DNA of 64,000 nucleotides, taken from contig NZ_JAKFGB010000014.1 of NCBI RefSeq assembly GCF_022267515.1, positions 558,001 through 622,000 of the forward strand, written 5' to 3'. This document shows, in pieces, positions 26,355 to 33,831 of the stretch. Below the pieces are notes generated by a model. That model did no database searches, was not told the DNA's origin, and saw nothing but the letters and a program-made list of their open reading frames with translations. This DNA comes from Rubinisphaera margarita. GTDB lineage: Bacteria > Planctomycetota > Planctomycetia > Planctomycetales > Planctomycetaceae. The first letter of the stretch is position 1, and each line of letters begins with the position of its first letter. The position numbers and the translations under genes were made by a program.

Positions 26355-27299
26355 ATGAAAGTTGAGAGCACGCCCATGGACTGGCTGCATTCATGTAAGG
26401 AAATTCTCAGGGAAGCCGATGGGCAGACCCTTCCGCCGAAGTTCAAACTCCCGGTGCTTCCGACCGCGATCACTGAATTCGCCAAACGCTCCAACGATCC
26501 AGAAGTCTCCGCCGGCGACCTGGCCAGGATCCTCGAATCGGACTCCGGACTGACCGCGGATATCCTGCAGCTCGTTAATTCCAGCACAAACGGACTGCGA
26601 TGCACGGTCTCGTCGGTCAAGCAGGCCATCAGTCTGCTTGGCTTCAAGAAGGTCCAGTCATTCGTCCTGACCGTCGGAGCCAAGCGGGCAATGTCCCGTT
26701 GCGATTCGAGGCTCATCAACCTCTCGCATTTCTGGTCAACAAACCTCGAGCGCGCCCTGTTTGCCCGGGAGATCGCCGGTTTGTTGCGAGTTGATCCCGA
26801 GATTGCATTCGCTGGAGCGATGTTGCAGGACTTCCTGCTGCCCGCGCTCACGTCGGCTCTGTTGAATGGCTACGGCGTCTTCGTGGACGAGCGATCCAGT
26901 CATCCGCGAATGCTCATCGACTTCGAACAGCAGCGGTTCGGCTGGCATCACGCCAAGGCAGCCGCTCACGTTGCCTGGCTATGGAATTTTCCCGGCGAGA
27001 TCGTTTGCGGGATTTATCACCATCACCAGGGGGCCGCCATTCTGCTCGATCCCGAGTTCGGTCAGACGACCGTGGCAGCCGTGGCGCTTTCGTCGCTGCT
27101 TCCCGACGCTTTGAATCAGACGCCAGATGGTCTCGACTCGCTGTTGACCCTTCAGGAGCACTGGCCGCAATTTGATCTTCAGCTGATCGCCGAGCGGATC
27201 GCGGCTGGCTTCTATGAGATGGGAGGGAACCAGAATTATCACATCACGCTGCATAAGCGATTGACCAAACGGCACACACGGGCCAAAGCGGTCTGTTAA
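26355..27299 (+). CDS. HDOD-domain protein (tandem copy 1)
   Basis: A 314-residue cytoplasmic protein made almost entirely of an HDOD domain, a catalytically degenerate relative of HD phosphohydrolases found in signalling proteins. Typical features are LPVLPTAITEFAKRSNDPEVSAGDLARILESDSGLTADILQLVNSS at about 32-77 (the entry region), the SSVKQAISLLGFKKVQSFVL segment, and FGWHHAKAAAHVAWLWNFP later. No receiver, GGDEF or other output domain is fused, so any signal must come from partners. The next gene is a clear paralogue 43 bases downstream. ATG 26376 (MDWLHSC) is an alternative start. Function is unassigned; HDOD proteins in other bacteria act in motility, virulence regulation or stress signalling. 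Confidence 0.85.
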   Translation: MKVESTPMDWLHSCKEILREADGQTLPPKFKLPVLPTAITEFAKRSNDPEVSAGDLARILESDSGLTADILQLVNSSTNGLRCTVSSVKQAISLLGFKKVQSFVLTVGAKRAMSRCDSRLINLSHFWSTNLERALFAREIAGLLRVDPEIAFAGAMLQDFLLPALTSALLNGYGVFVDERSSHPRMLIDFEQQRFGWHHAKAAAHVAWLWNFPGEIVCGIYHHHQGAAILLDPEFGQTTVAAVALSSLLPDALNQTPDGLDSLLTLQEHWPQFDLQLIAERIAAGFYEMGGNQNYHITLHKRLTKRHTRAKAVC

Positions 27300-27342
27300 G
27301 CCCCGCTCTCAAAAATTGAACAAGTACCTGCGGAACGAACAC

Positions 27343-28314
27343 ATGGCGACGACTGAAATTTCTTGGACTGCAATCGTTCAGGAAGAGCTGGCCGACCTGG
27401 CATTTGCGGAGCTTCCCGCCACCATGAAGCTGCCGGCGCTTCCGGTCGCTGTTACCGAATTCATGCAGAAATCGAAACAGCCGGACACGTCACTGAAAGA
27501 ACTGGCCGCCATCGTCGAGTCCGATTCGGGACTGACGCTCGAACTGCTGCGCCATGTCAACTCGTCGGCTCTCGGGCTCCGCCATCGGGCCAGTTCCGTT
27601 CAACAGGCTCTCGCATTACTCGGGCAACGGCAGAGCACCATCTTTATGGTCACCACCGGAATGCAGGCCGCAGTTCGCGCCCGCCAATCCAAGCTGATTC
27701 ATCAGGGCTGCTTCTGGAACGCCTGCATGCAGAAGGCGCTGTTCTCCAAGGAAGTCGCCAGGCTGCTCGGAGCCGATGAAGACATGGCATTCGCCGGAGG
27801 CCTGTTGCAGGACTTCCTGCTCCCGGTTATCACCAACGACCATTTCGACGATTACGTGCGCTACGTCGAAACGCGAAACACACAACCGCAGTTATTAACG
27901 GACTACGAACGCCGTCAGTTCGGCTGGGATCATGCTCTCGCTGGAGCTTGTCTTGCCAACCGCTGGCATCTGCCGGAAGAGCTCGTCTGCGGCGTCCTGA
28001 TGCATCATCGCGGTCTGCACATGCTCGTCGATCAGCGTCTCCGGAGAACATCGGTCACCGCCGTGGCGATTGCCTCACTGCTTCCCGATCAGCTGCGGCA
28101 GAACTTCACCGGCCTGGAACAGCTCGTGCTCTTGCAGCAGAAATGGCCGGCGTTCGATCTCGATGCAATCGTCAATCGTGTCGACGAACTGCACCGCAAG
28201 TCGGGGCTGCCGATCAAGAACGACTTCCCGCTCGCCCGCCGCTGCCGCTCCGCTATCGAACGCCAGCAGGAAATCTGCGACGGCATCCTGAAAATGTCGG
28301 TCGCTTCGGCTTGA
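27343..28314 (+). CDS. HDOD-domain protein (tandem copy 2)
   Basis: A 323-residue paralogue of the preceding gene, with the same layout: LPALPVAVTEFMQKSKQPDTSLKELAAIVESDSGLTLELLRHVNSS near the start, SSVQQALALLGQRQSTIFMV, the AGGLLQDFLLPVI segment matching AGAMLQDFLLPAL in copy 1, and FGWDHALAGACLANRWHLPEELVCGVLMHH matching FGWHHAKAAAHVAWLWNFPGEIVCGIYHHH. The parallel order over the whole length shows a gene duplication. The ATG at 27343 was taken; a TTG at 27316 would add nine residues. It probably shares a transcript with copy 1. Repeat family 2 follows 59 bases after the stop. Confidence 0.85.
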   Translation: MATTEISWTAIVQEELADLAFAELPATMKLPALPVAVTEFMQKSKQPDTSLKELAAIVESDSGLTLELLRHVNSSALGLRHRASSVQQALALLGQRQSTIFMVTTGMQAAVRARQSKLIHQGCFWNACMQKALFSKEVARLLGADEDMAFAGGLLQDFLLPVITNDHFDDYVRYVETRNTQPQLLTDYERRQFGWDHALAGACLANRWHLPEELVCGVLMHHRGLHMLVDQRLRRTSVTAVAIASLLPDQLRQNFTGLEQLVLLQQKWPAFDLDAIVNRVDELHRKSGLPIKNDFPLARRCRSAIERQQEICDGILKMSVASA

Positions 28315-28373
28315 CGCCTACAGTGCCCGGGAGGCGTATCCCAGCCGACATGACTTGGCGCGAACAATCCCGA

Positions 28374-28427
28374 GGGTGGCCCGTCCGTCTGACGGGCGGG
28401 TCGCGCAGCGACAAGAGGCCGCGCCAT
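28374..28427 (+). repeat. Dispersed double-hairpin repeat, family 2, copy 3
   Basis: GGGTGGCCCGTCCG start, hairpin CCCGTCCG-tctga-CGGGCGGG, then GTCGC-gca-GCGAC and AAGAGGCC. This is the same layout as 3941-3994, but the second stem differs at two paired positions. It lies between the HDOD gene and the orphan gene at 28473-28919. Confidence 0.75.
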
Positions 28428-28472
28428 TCATGCTGCAGCCAAAATGGCGTTCGATGGCCCCGCCGACTCTGA

Positions 28473-28919
28473 TCACACCCGTTCAACGTAAACTCGCAAT
28501 GGAGCGCGAGAGTCGGTCGTCTTAATGTCTTCACCGGCGGTGAACTCTTCCAACTCCGAGAGTTCGATCCGTCCACGACGATTTTCAACGAACGTCTGCG
28601 CGATCTCTGAAAGAGTAACGCTAGTGTCGATCGGGCATCGGAACGACAGTGACATGATATCTGTCTTCGATGACCAACTCAGTCTCAACTGTCCGGCGAG
28701 TTCGTCGAACCATGCGTAGAACAGGAGGGGAGAATCGTCTCGCCGTTTGCAGTCCCGCACGGCTTCGAGAAACTCAAATACGTCAGCCGAGGATGTGTCG
28801 AAATCGCCAGGAAGCGAAATCCCCCAGGTATTCGCACGTGCCTCGCGAATCTCATCACCCGAGATGTTCAAGGTATCGGACGAGATTTCTTGAAGCAGGT
28901 CGGACCAGAATGGATTCAT
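28473..28919 (-). CDS. Hypothetical protein of 148 residues, flanked by dispersed repeats
   Basis: Not recognised. The ATG at 28919 gives MNPFWSDLLQEISSDTL; a longer frame to 28976 would run through repeat family 1 and is rejected. The sequence looks like a small soluble alpha/beta protein, acidic, with an aromatic stretch (LLFYAWFDELAGQLRLSW) and a C-terminal strand-rich part ending LRVYVERV. No signal peptide or membrane segment is seen. It sits on the minus strand between repeat family 2 (46 bases from its 3' end) and repeat family 1 (22 bases from its 5' end). Small proteins of this kind in isolated positions are sometimes immunity or cargo genes, but no toxin partner is present, so I leave the function open. 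Confidence 0.5.
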   Translation of the reverse strand: MNPFWSDLLQEISSDTLNISGDEIREARANTWGISLPGDFDTSSADVFEFLEAVRDCKRRDDSPLLFYAWFDELAGQLRLSWSSKTDIMSLSFRCPIDTSVTLSEIAQTFVENRRGRIELSELEEFTAGEDIKTTDSRAPLRVYVERV

Positions 28920-28941
28920 GGAACGTCCCCGTTGAACAAAG

Positions 28942-28978
28942 CATGCCCACGCGAGCGTGGGCATGGCACCCGTCACCC
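28942..28978 (-). repeat. Dispersed palindromic repeat, family 1, copy B
   Basis: Reverse complement of copy A at 3821-3855: arms CATGCCCACGC and GCGTGGGCATG (28942-28965), with the flank GGTGC/GTGAC on the right in this orientation. It lies between the orphan gene and the HlyD fusion gene. Confidence 0.8.
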
Positions 28979-28989
28979 CACAGTTCGGG

Positions 28990-30984
28990 TTAGAGCCAGA
29001 GCTGGATGCGGATGAAGTCCAGAGCGTCGCCGAACAGGACGTAGCCGAGCGTCATGCGACCGCAGTCGATTTTGGCTTTCACTTCCGCGCCGATTCGCAG
29101 CTCGGGCAGTTCTTCTTCATTGATCGAGGCGACGACCTGGACCACATTGCCCGCTTCCTGATTCACGGCTGTTCGGGTTGAGATCTTCTGGAGATGACCT
29201 TCGTAGGTTGTTTCCGGATCGGTCGCGAGCACGTACTCGACGTCGAGTTTCGGATCACGCTCCTGCTGGGCACGGAGCATGTGGCCCATTCGCTTGTCCT
29301 TCACTTCCAGTTCCAGGTGCCAGGCTCCCTTGGGATCCATGACTTCCATCAGCACATCGCCGCGACGAACCGGACGATTCCGCAGGAGTTGATCGACCTG
29401 GAACGTGGCGATGACGCCATCGATGGGCGAGAACACCTTCAGCTTGGAAATCCGATCCTGAAGAATCTCCAGCTCTTTCTTCAGGCTGTTGACTTCGATC
29501 TGCGTCTCGGCAATCTGCCCCTGCAGTCGGACCGCTTCATCTTCGCGACCCGCCCGGGCCACTTCTTCCAGTTCCGCCTGCTGGGCTCGAACCAGGAATG
29601 ACTTCTCGCTGATCTCGCCCTGCACGCGGAGAAACTCCGACTGCAACTGCGGATTCGTTAATTGAACGAGCAGTTCGCCTTTCTTGACCGGTTCACCGCC
29701 ACGGACGAGAACTTCCTGAACCTCGGCGTCGAGCTGAGCAAATACATCCCGTTGAACGACCGGCATGAGCCGCCCGTCGCCGGTGGCGCGGTAGGGATAT
29801 TTGATCAACATGAGAGCGAGCACCACGGCCAGCACGAGCCCGCTGATGACGAGCGTTTTGGCGAGTGTCTTTCCGCGCAGCGCCCGGAAGCCTCGCCCGA
29901 TTGTACGCCAGACCGGGAGCAGAAAGATCTTCTCGTGTTCGTCAGCGTTGTGAATCGCGGTCGCGATATGATCGGACATCAGCTCGGCGGCCGCCTGTCG
30001 ATCGGGATCCCACTGGTTCGAAGTGAGCAGTTCGACCACCATGGCTCCGATGAGCAGGTCGGGCTTCTTCTTGTCCTGCGGCCGGTCTTCGGCCTTGTGC
30101 TCCCGGTCTTTGTGGACCAGCGGATAGATCGCGAGCATGCGGGCGTTGGATTCTTCGAGATAATCGGCCAGCTGCTTCTCGACCTGCGGGGCGAGCTCTT
30201 TCAGCTCGCCGGTGTGGATAAACGGCTTGCCGGTCGCGTACACGGTCCGCGTCAGCCGGTTCAGCTTCTGCATCAGGTTCGAACGGCGGTTGACTTTGTC
30301 CTGACCGCTTACGGCCATCATGCGGGTCTTGTGACCCCATTTCATGGCGATCGCGACACGGTCGGCGGCGAGCAACTGACGGGAATCATTCGCAGCGGTG
30401 GAGGCGACCTGATGCGTATCGAGCCCGTTATGCAGATCGAGCAGGAACCGGTCCATCGACTCCCAGAAGTCTTTGGTGTTCACGGTGACCGGGGAGGTCA
30501 TCTTGCCCGAGACGTGCAGCGAAGCGAGTCCCGCCAGATGCTCCGAGAACTGCAGCAGACCTTTCTGGGCATCTTCGCTGACCTTTTCCGGGAAGAACAG
30601 CTGCATCACAGCGACGCATTTCTTGTTCTCGAAAATCGGCGAGCAGACAAACAGGTGCGGCGTCGGTCGCAGATCCGATTTCGTCCCGCTCGCTCCGATG
30701 GCAACCGACTGCGAGTTGTTCACGACCTCGGCCAGCAGCTTCATGTTCTTCTGAGCGATCTGCTGGTCGTTCATTGCCCCGGTCGCCGCGAGATTCTCCT
30801 CGGCGATGACGTTCAGTCCGTTCTGTTGAACACCCCAGATCGCGGCGGCAGGCGCCCGACAACCCTGCGAGACGCTTTGCAGAAACTGCCGGAAGAACTC
30901 TTCCCGGGGCAAATCCTGTCGAGCCAGTTTCTCGACGTTCTGCACACACGCGGCGATCCGTTCACTGGCAGTTGGTTCGTTCAT
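28990..30984 (-). CDS. GAF-GAF-TM-HlyD fusion: membrane-fusion protein with sensory N-terminus
   Basis: A 664-residue protein with a domain order I find unusual. Residues about 25-155 and 175-345 look like two GAF-type sensor domains (PAAAIWGVQQNGLNVIAE, VCSPIFENKKCVAVMQLFF; AADRVAIAMKWG, LLIGAMVVELLTS). A single membrane segment at about 374-395 follows a basic stretch. The rest is a HlyD-type periplasmic adaptor: half-lipoyl VLVRGGEPVKKGELLVQL, a coiled coil at about 440-520 (EISEKSFLVRAQQAELEEVA), a second half-lipoyl (SPIDGVIATF), and a beta-barrel C-terminus. The GAF part should face the cytoplasm. No transporter or outer-membrane partner is adjacent on the left, and the gene on the right (beta-helix/SGNH) is over 300 bases away, so the export partner is unknown. 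Confidence 0.75.
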   Translation of the reverse strand: MNEPTASERIAACVQNVEKLARQDLPREEFFRQFLQSVSQGCRAPAAAIWGVQQNGLNVIAEENLAATGAMNDQQIAQKNMKLLAEVVNNSQSVAIGASGTKSDLRPTPHLFVCSPIFENKKCVAVMQLFFPEKVSEDAQKGLLQFSEHLAGLASLHVSGKMTSPVTVNTKDFWESMDRFLLDLHNGLDTHQVASTAANDSRQLLAADRVAIAMKWGHKTRMMAVSGQDKVNRRSNLMQKLNRLTRTVYATGKPFIHTGELKELAPQVEKQLADYLEESNARMLAIYPLVHKDREHKAEDRPQDKKKPDLLIGAMVVELLTSNQWDPDRQAAAELMSDHIATAIHNADEHEKIFLLPVWRTIGRGFRALRGKTLAKTLVISGLVLAVVLALMLIKYPYRATGDGRLMPVVQRDVFAQLDAEVQEVLVRGGEPVKKGELLVQLTNPQLQSEFLRVQGEISEKSFLVRAQQAELEEVARAGREDEAVRLQGQIAETQIEVNSLKKELEILQDRISKLKVFSPIDGVIATFQVDQLLRNRPVRRGDVLMEVMDPKGAWHLELEVKDKRMGHMLRAQQERDPKLDVEYVLATDPETTYEGHLQKISTRTAVNQEAGNVVQVVASINEEELPELRIGAEVKAKIDCGRMTLGYVLFGDALDFIRIQLWL

Positions 30985-31303
30985 CAGTCGCTTTTACTCG
31001 ATTGAAGCTGGTTGTACTGGCGATAAGTCCCGCGGGGCTGGTCGAACAAAACGACTCTGGTACGTCGGTGAGCGGTAGCTCCAACTCAACCCTGGTGCCA
31101 TTGGCTCTGTCAGTGCACGACGACTCGCGGCTCAGTGAGCGCGCAGGATCGGCCTGCGAAGACTCACGTATCTTATGTTTAGCATCGGCCGTCAAGTTCG
31201 GTCGCCTCTGTTCACTCCCGATTCGCCGCAAGGAATCACGAATTTCACGAGCAAACCTGACAGTTCTGGCGGTTGATCGGCCTGTTCAACATGACTCAAT
31301 CTC
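30985..31303. other. Gap between the HlyD fusion and the beta-helix/SGNH gene
   Basis: About 320 bases upstream of the HlyD fusion gene and downstream of the beta-helix gene, both on the minus strand. Several frames are open but show nothing recognisable. I see no clear terminator or promoter. Confidence 0.35.
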
Positions 31304-33742
31304 TCAATTCGCGTCGGCCTGCCCCTGCGTTCCAAACTCGCGCAAGAGTCCGTCGAGATAAGTTTTTAGTTCCGGATCGAGATCCTCGTAGCCCGCATTG
31401 CTCAGCGTCTGCCCCATCGTCTGCCGCATCCGATTATGCATCAGATAACGTCCGGCGTCTGTCGTCATGTGGATCGCATCGCGGTACAGCTCGTCGATCG
31501 ACGCAAACGGAGCCTTCCCCGCTGCGATATCGGCCTGAACCTTTCGGACCAGGTTCATCGCCCAGGTGCAGCGAAACTCCCGCTCGGGAAACTCGTTCCG
31601 CAGCCGCTCGAGCAATGCGTTGAAGTAGGCGTCGGTATGCGTGAACTCGGGATTCTTCGCGTCAATCCCCGCTACGATCTCGGCATGACGCGGCCAGCCG
31701 GTGTGCAGGATCACAACCGACTTCGGCTGCATTTCGAGCCACATCGAGATCACGGCCAGGTCTTCTTCCAGCGTTGAACCATAGTGGATCTGGAACGAGA
31801 TCAGACCGTACTGAGCCGACCGCAACGCACGCGGCCAGATGCGGGAGGTAGAGACACACGGCTCGGAGGGATTGTTCCGAATGTACTGCAGATTCTTCCC
31901 ACAGTCGACATGCCATTCAACGCCCTCATCGAGTCGCGAGGGAACCGTATCCCACGTCAACGAGTTCCCGATCAGGTAGATCCGCTGCTGCGCCTCGAGA
32001 ACAGTGTTGTTCCGCACGGTGATATTCTTCTCCGGCGTGTTGTTGTAACGCACGGGCGGAGTTTCCGGGGTGGCCAGTTCCCAGCTGTTGTTCTCGGCCA
32101 GGTTCTCACCCGCCTGATGGAACCGCAACGGCGAGCGATCGATACGGCGGATCGTGTTCTGACGAATCGTGAATCCGCTCGAGCCCTGGTCGAGGAACAT
32201 CCCGTTCGACTCGGCTCGACCCGCGTTCAACGGAATATCGGTGATAATGTTCTTCTCGATCACGCTGTCTGGCTGAAAGCCGAGCGTGTAAATGCCACCG
32301 CCATCGCTGAGGGTCTGCATCACGTACTGAATGCGATTGCCGGAAATCAGATTCTTCCCGGCCGGACTCGGCGAGGGATTCCAGATCCAACCCAGCGAGA
32401 TTCCGGTGTAAGGGCAGTCGTGAATATTGTTGTTCGTGATCTTGAGTTCGTTGTTCAACGGAGCCCAGATGCCGACCGCTCCCGGCAGCACCTGGCCACA
32501 AAGACTGATCTCGCATTGATCGATCGTATTCCGACTCGGCACCTGATCGGGAGCCGACTGATACCACGCGCGGCCGTCGACCCGGCGAGAATTATCTTCT
32601 CCCATATTAATCCCGTTGCCGCCCACGCCGGTGACAACGCAACGCTGCACGACACAATCGCTGACCCGGTTACTCAACCAGAGTGCAGTCGTCCCCATGT
32701 TCTCGAACCGGCAGCCCAGGAAACGACAGCGCTTCGCATTCTCCAGCGTTACCCCGGCCGGCAACATTGGGCGGTGACTGGTGGTGCGTTTGCCGCTGGC
32801 GTCGCGCGGTTCGTGCATCGACGCCTGAGCGCCCGCCAGTCCCCCGACGGGCATCGGAAACGCGGTTTCAGTGAACGTGATTCCGGAAACAACCAGGCCG
32901 CGAACGGGCGTGTCGCCATTGCCGGAGGCCGCAAGAATTGTCGTCAATCGAGGAAGCACGACAGCCGGAGCGTTCTCTTCATCCCCACTCAACAGCACGA
33001 TCTCTCGGGCGTCGCTGTCGACGTACCATTCGCCGGCGATGTCCGCGAACTCGGCATGTCCTTCAAGATAGTAACGCGGCTGCTTCTCGAAATGATCGAT
33101 CGCGTAATGCGGAGCGGAGCAGCCAATCGGGCCGACGGTTTTCAGCACTCGCGAGGAACCCTCAAAGCTCGCCACCGGCAGACGGCTGCTCGACCAGTCG
33201 TGCATCAGAATGAGGTCGTAACCCGATCCGGGCAAACCGTCGGACGAAACATCACTCGTGTTGACCGTGAATCCGCTCCGACGATCTTCGAGGGCTTTCT
33301 CGACCCGAAGGTACCCTTCGTTGGGATAACGGGCAGGGCTGCGAAGTGCCTGGTCGATGACGATCACCCGCGGCTGCACCTCGCTCTGCCAGTTTTCCGG
33401 CAAGGCATAACGCCAGCGACCCTGATCGTCTTTGCCTGAGGATTTCAACGAGATTCCCCCGGAGAAGACCGCCTCTCGGGCCTCTTTCGCCTTGAGTGTC
33501 AAACCGTCGGCGACGAGTTCGGAATCGAGCTGCAGGGGGTCCGTAAATTCGTAGCGACCGGAGGGCAATACGACGTCAACCGGAGTGGAGAACCCCTGCT
33601 TGCGGGCTTCGCGAAGGTCATCGAGCGTTTGCCGCAGTGCAGCGACGTTTGGCTGCTGGACCTGAAATTCAGTCGGCTGTTCCTTCTGCGCGAACGCGGC
33701 CGTGGAACAGAGGAGAATGCAGCAGAATATCAGTTGTCGCAT
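31304..33742 (-). CDS. Secreted beta-helix protein fused to an SGNH hydrolase-like domain
   Basis: An 812-residue exported protein, probably acting on a carbohydrate. Seen: a signal peptide (residues 1-18, AAFA); a beta-helix entry typical of GH141/polysaccharide-lyase-like proteins (PVDVVLPSGRYEFTDPLQL); and a long right-handed helix with repeated Asn-rich turns (LKITNNNIHDCPYTGISLGW, IEKNIITDIP, FTIRQNTIRR). From about 590 an SGNH/GDSL esterase-like domain begins with GNSLTWD (Asn593, Ser594) and ends with the DxxH-type pair Asp755 and His758 in RDAIHMTTD. The fusion suggests joined glycan cleavage and deacylation. GGAAGGA lies nine bases before the ATG. The upstream MFS transporter gene on the same strand is separated by a strong terminator, so the two are probably not one transcript. 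Confidence 0.7.
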   Translation of the reverse strand: MRQLIFCCILLCSTAAFAQKEQPTEFQVQQPNVAALRQTLDDLREARKQGFSTPVDVVLPSGRYEFTDPLQLDSELVADGLTLKAKEAREAVFSGGISLKSSGKDDQGRWRYALPENWQSEVQPRVIVIDQALRSPARYPNEGYLRVEKALEDRRSGFTVNTSDVSSDGLPGSGYDLILMHDWSSSRLPVASFEGSSRVLKTVGPIGCSAPHYAIDHFEKQPRYYLEGHAEFADIAGEWYVDSDAREIVLLSGDEENAPAVVLPRLTTILAASGNGDTPVRGLVVSGITFTETAFPMPVGGLAGAQASMHEPRDASGKRTTSHRPMLPAGVTLENAKRCRFLGCRFENMGTTALWLSNRVSDCVVQRCVVTGVGGNGINMGEDNSRRVDGRAWYQSAPDQVPSRNTIDQCEISLCGQVLPGAVGIWAPLNNELKITNNNIHDCPYTGISLGWIWNPSPSPAGKNLISGNRIQYVMQTLSDGGGIYTLGFQPDSVIEKNIITDIPLNAGRAESNGMFLDQGSSGFTIRQNTIRRIDRSPLRFHQAGENLAENNSWELATPETPPVRYNNTPEKNITVRNNTVLEAQQRIYLIGNSLTWDTVPSRLDEGVEWHVDCGKNLQYIRNNPSEPCVSTSRIWPRALRSAQYGLISFQIHYGSTLEEDLAVISMWLEMQPKSVVILHTGWPRHAEIVAGIDAKNPEFTHTDAYFNALLERLRNEFPEREFRCTWAMNLVRKVQADIAAGKAPFASIDELYRDAIHMTTDAGRYLMHNRMRQTMGQTLSNAGYEDLDPELKTYLDGLLREFGTQGQADAN

Positions 33743-33765
33743 GGTGTCGATCCTTCCGGTTGAAA

Positions 33766-33804
33766 CAAAAACGTCAGGAGTCTCCAGCCGGAAACTCCTG
33801 ACGT
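33766..33804 (-). terminator. Rho-independent terminator of the MFS transporter gene
   Basis: A perfect 11-base stem (ACGTCAGGAGT 33771-33781 with ACTCCTGACGT 33794-33804) with a 12-base loop is followed on the minus strand by TTTTTGTTT. It lies 28 bases past the MFS stop codon and just before the beta-helix gene. Confidence 0.85.
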
Positions 33805-33831
33805 AATCTTCGCAGATTCAGAAATGTGATG

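Noticed and set aside
29662..31005. Open frame of 447 codons on the plus strand
   Set aside because: Antisense to the GAF-HlyD fusion gene; composition is His/Arg/Gln-rich without motifs.
31784..33439. Open frame of 551 codons on the plus strand
   Set aside because: Antisense to the beta-helix/SGNH gene; Arg-rich composition and no recognisable motif.
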